Shown here: one piece after another, positions 30,433-30,649 of the stretch
Layout of the letters: the number at the start of each line of letters is the position of its first letter
How positions within the stretch are numbered: the first letter of the stretch is position 1
Source of the DNA: Geosiphon pyriformis
Taxonomy: Eukaryota > Glomeromycota > Glomeromycetes > Archaeosporales > Geosiphonaceae
Direction of reading: 5' to 3'
Assembly (NCBI GenBank): GCA_016748015.1
Contig: JAAOMT010000570.1
Span: forward strand, 834,269-864,917
DNA: 30,649 nucleotides
Position numbers and translations under genes: made by a program
Notes under the pieces: generated by a model
What the model was told of the DNA's origin: nothing
The model's input: only the letters and a program-made list of their open reading frames with translations
Databases searched by the model: none

Positions 30433-30649
30433 GGAATCAGACCAGAAAAAGCACACAAAATTGATGCTGGATATGACTTGAGATACCCAGGAAAAGATAC
30501 TTTGATTCTCCAACCAAAGTCTTTGACAAAAATCAATCTAAAAATTGCTCTTGAAATTCCACCAGGAGCAATGGTTCAAATTGCCTCCAGATCATCATTG
30601 GCAAGCAAAGGAATCAATATTAGAGGAGGAATTATAGATGCAGGATACA
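30433..30649 (+). CDS. dUTPase domain of the Ty3 polyprotein, partial
   Basis: The trimeric dUTPase motifs are clear. Motif 1 is IDAGYDL (30460-30480), motif 2 is ASRSSLA (30583-30603), and motif 3 begins RGGIIDAGY (30622-30648) with the catalytic Asp in IIDAGY. The intervening strand LKIALEIPPGAMVQI fits. The enzyme would convert dUTP to dUMP and pyrophosphate, lowering uracil incorporation during cDNA synthesis. The segment is open from ATG 30217 to the window end, so no stop interrupts the dUTPase seen here. Motifs 4 and 5 lie outside. It is part of a polyprotein, not a separate gene. Confidence 0.88.

Larger units (their letters stand above)
26017..30649 (+). mobile_element. Family 2 Ty3-type element, copy B (truncated by the window end)
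   Basis: It comprises a 5' LTR, primer site and a single gag-pro-Cys-rich-dUTPase reading frame that continues past the window. Nine in-frame stops are the only visible damage over 1,198 codons, and no frameshift is seen. It is the best preserved element in the window. RT, RNase H and integrase are expected downstream from the order in the decayed family 1 element. Confidence 0.85.

Noticed and set aside
27055-30649. A recoded genetic code in which TGA encodes Trp
   Set aside because: TAA and TAG also interrupt the frame, several stops face CAA or CAG codons in the sister copy, and normal TGG codons are common, so mutation explains the stops better.

Overview
The window reads as a transposon graveyard with no recognisable host gene and no rRNA or tRNA. 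The LINE and the dUTPase-carrying Ty3 elements strongly resemble repeat families I associate with arbuscular mycorrhizal fungi (Glomeromycotina, e.g. Rhizophagus or Gigaspora). That attribution rests on family resemblance and AT-rich composition, so it is likely but not proven.

Layout. 1-1086: non-coding flank with short tandem repeats. 1087-5590 (+): the 5'-truncated 3' end of a LINE, split by a non-autonomous Ty3-type LTR element (1222-4687, minus) flanked by a 4-bp target duplication. 5610-5744: three 45-bp repeats. About 5870-12640 (-): a nearly full-length LINE with ORF1 (RRM-like, CCHC) and ORF2 (AP-type endonuclease, reverse transcriptase, RNase H, terminal zinc motif), broken by stops and two frameshifts. 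12818-13190: six 58-bp repeats. About 13200-21159 (+): a heavily decayed Ty3 element of the same family as 1222-4687 (protease, Cys-rich region, dUTPase, RT, RNase H, integrase, 3' LTR), with a solo LTR of its own family inside the RT (16335-17177). 21160-22992 (+): a decayed copy of the LINE. 22993-23192: an inverted 200-bp fragment of a second LTR family. 23193-26016 and 26017-30649 (+): two copies, A and B, of that second family. A stops in gag-pro where B's 5' LTR begins, and B runs off the window inside its dUTPase.

How the parts work together. Both Ty3 families share the order gag - protease - Cys-rich region - dUTPase, with RT, RNase H and integrase after it where visible. Both share LTR ends (TGTTAC...GTAACA) and a primer-binding sequence starting TGGTGCTC two bases after the LTR. 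The non-autonomous element keeps LTRs, primer site and polypurine tract but almost no coding sequence, so relatives would have to supply its proteins. Nearly all stop codons that can be compared between copies are explained by C-to-T or G-to-A transitions, including CpG sites. The stretch from 12.6 to 23 kb is far more AT-rich and decayed than either side, as expected from methylated-cytosine deamination or a RIP-like process acting on older insertions.

Two insertions are resolved to the base (1218-4691 and 16331-17181), because removing the insert plus one target copy restores the interrupted reading frame.
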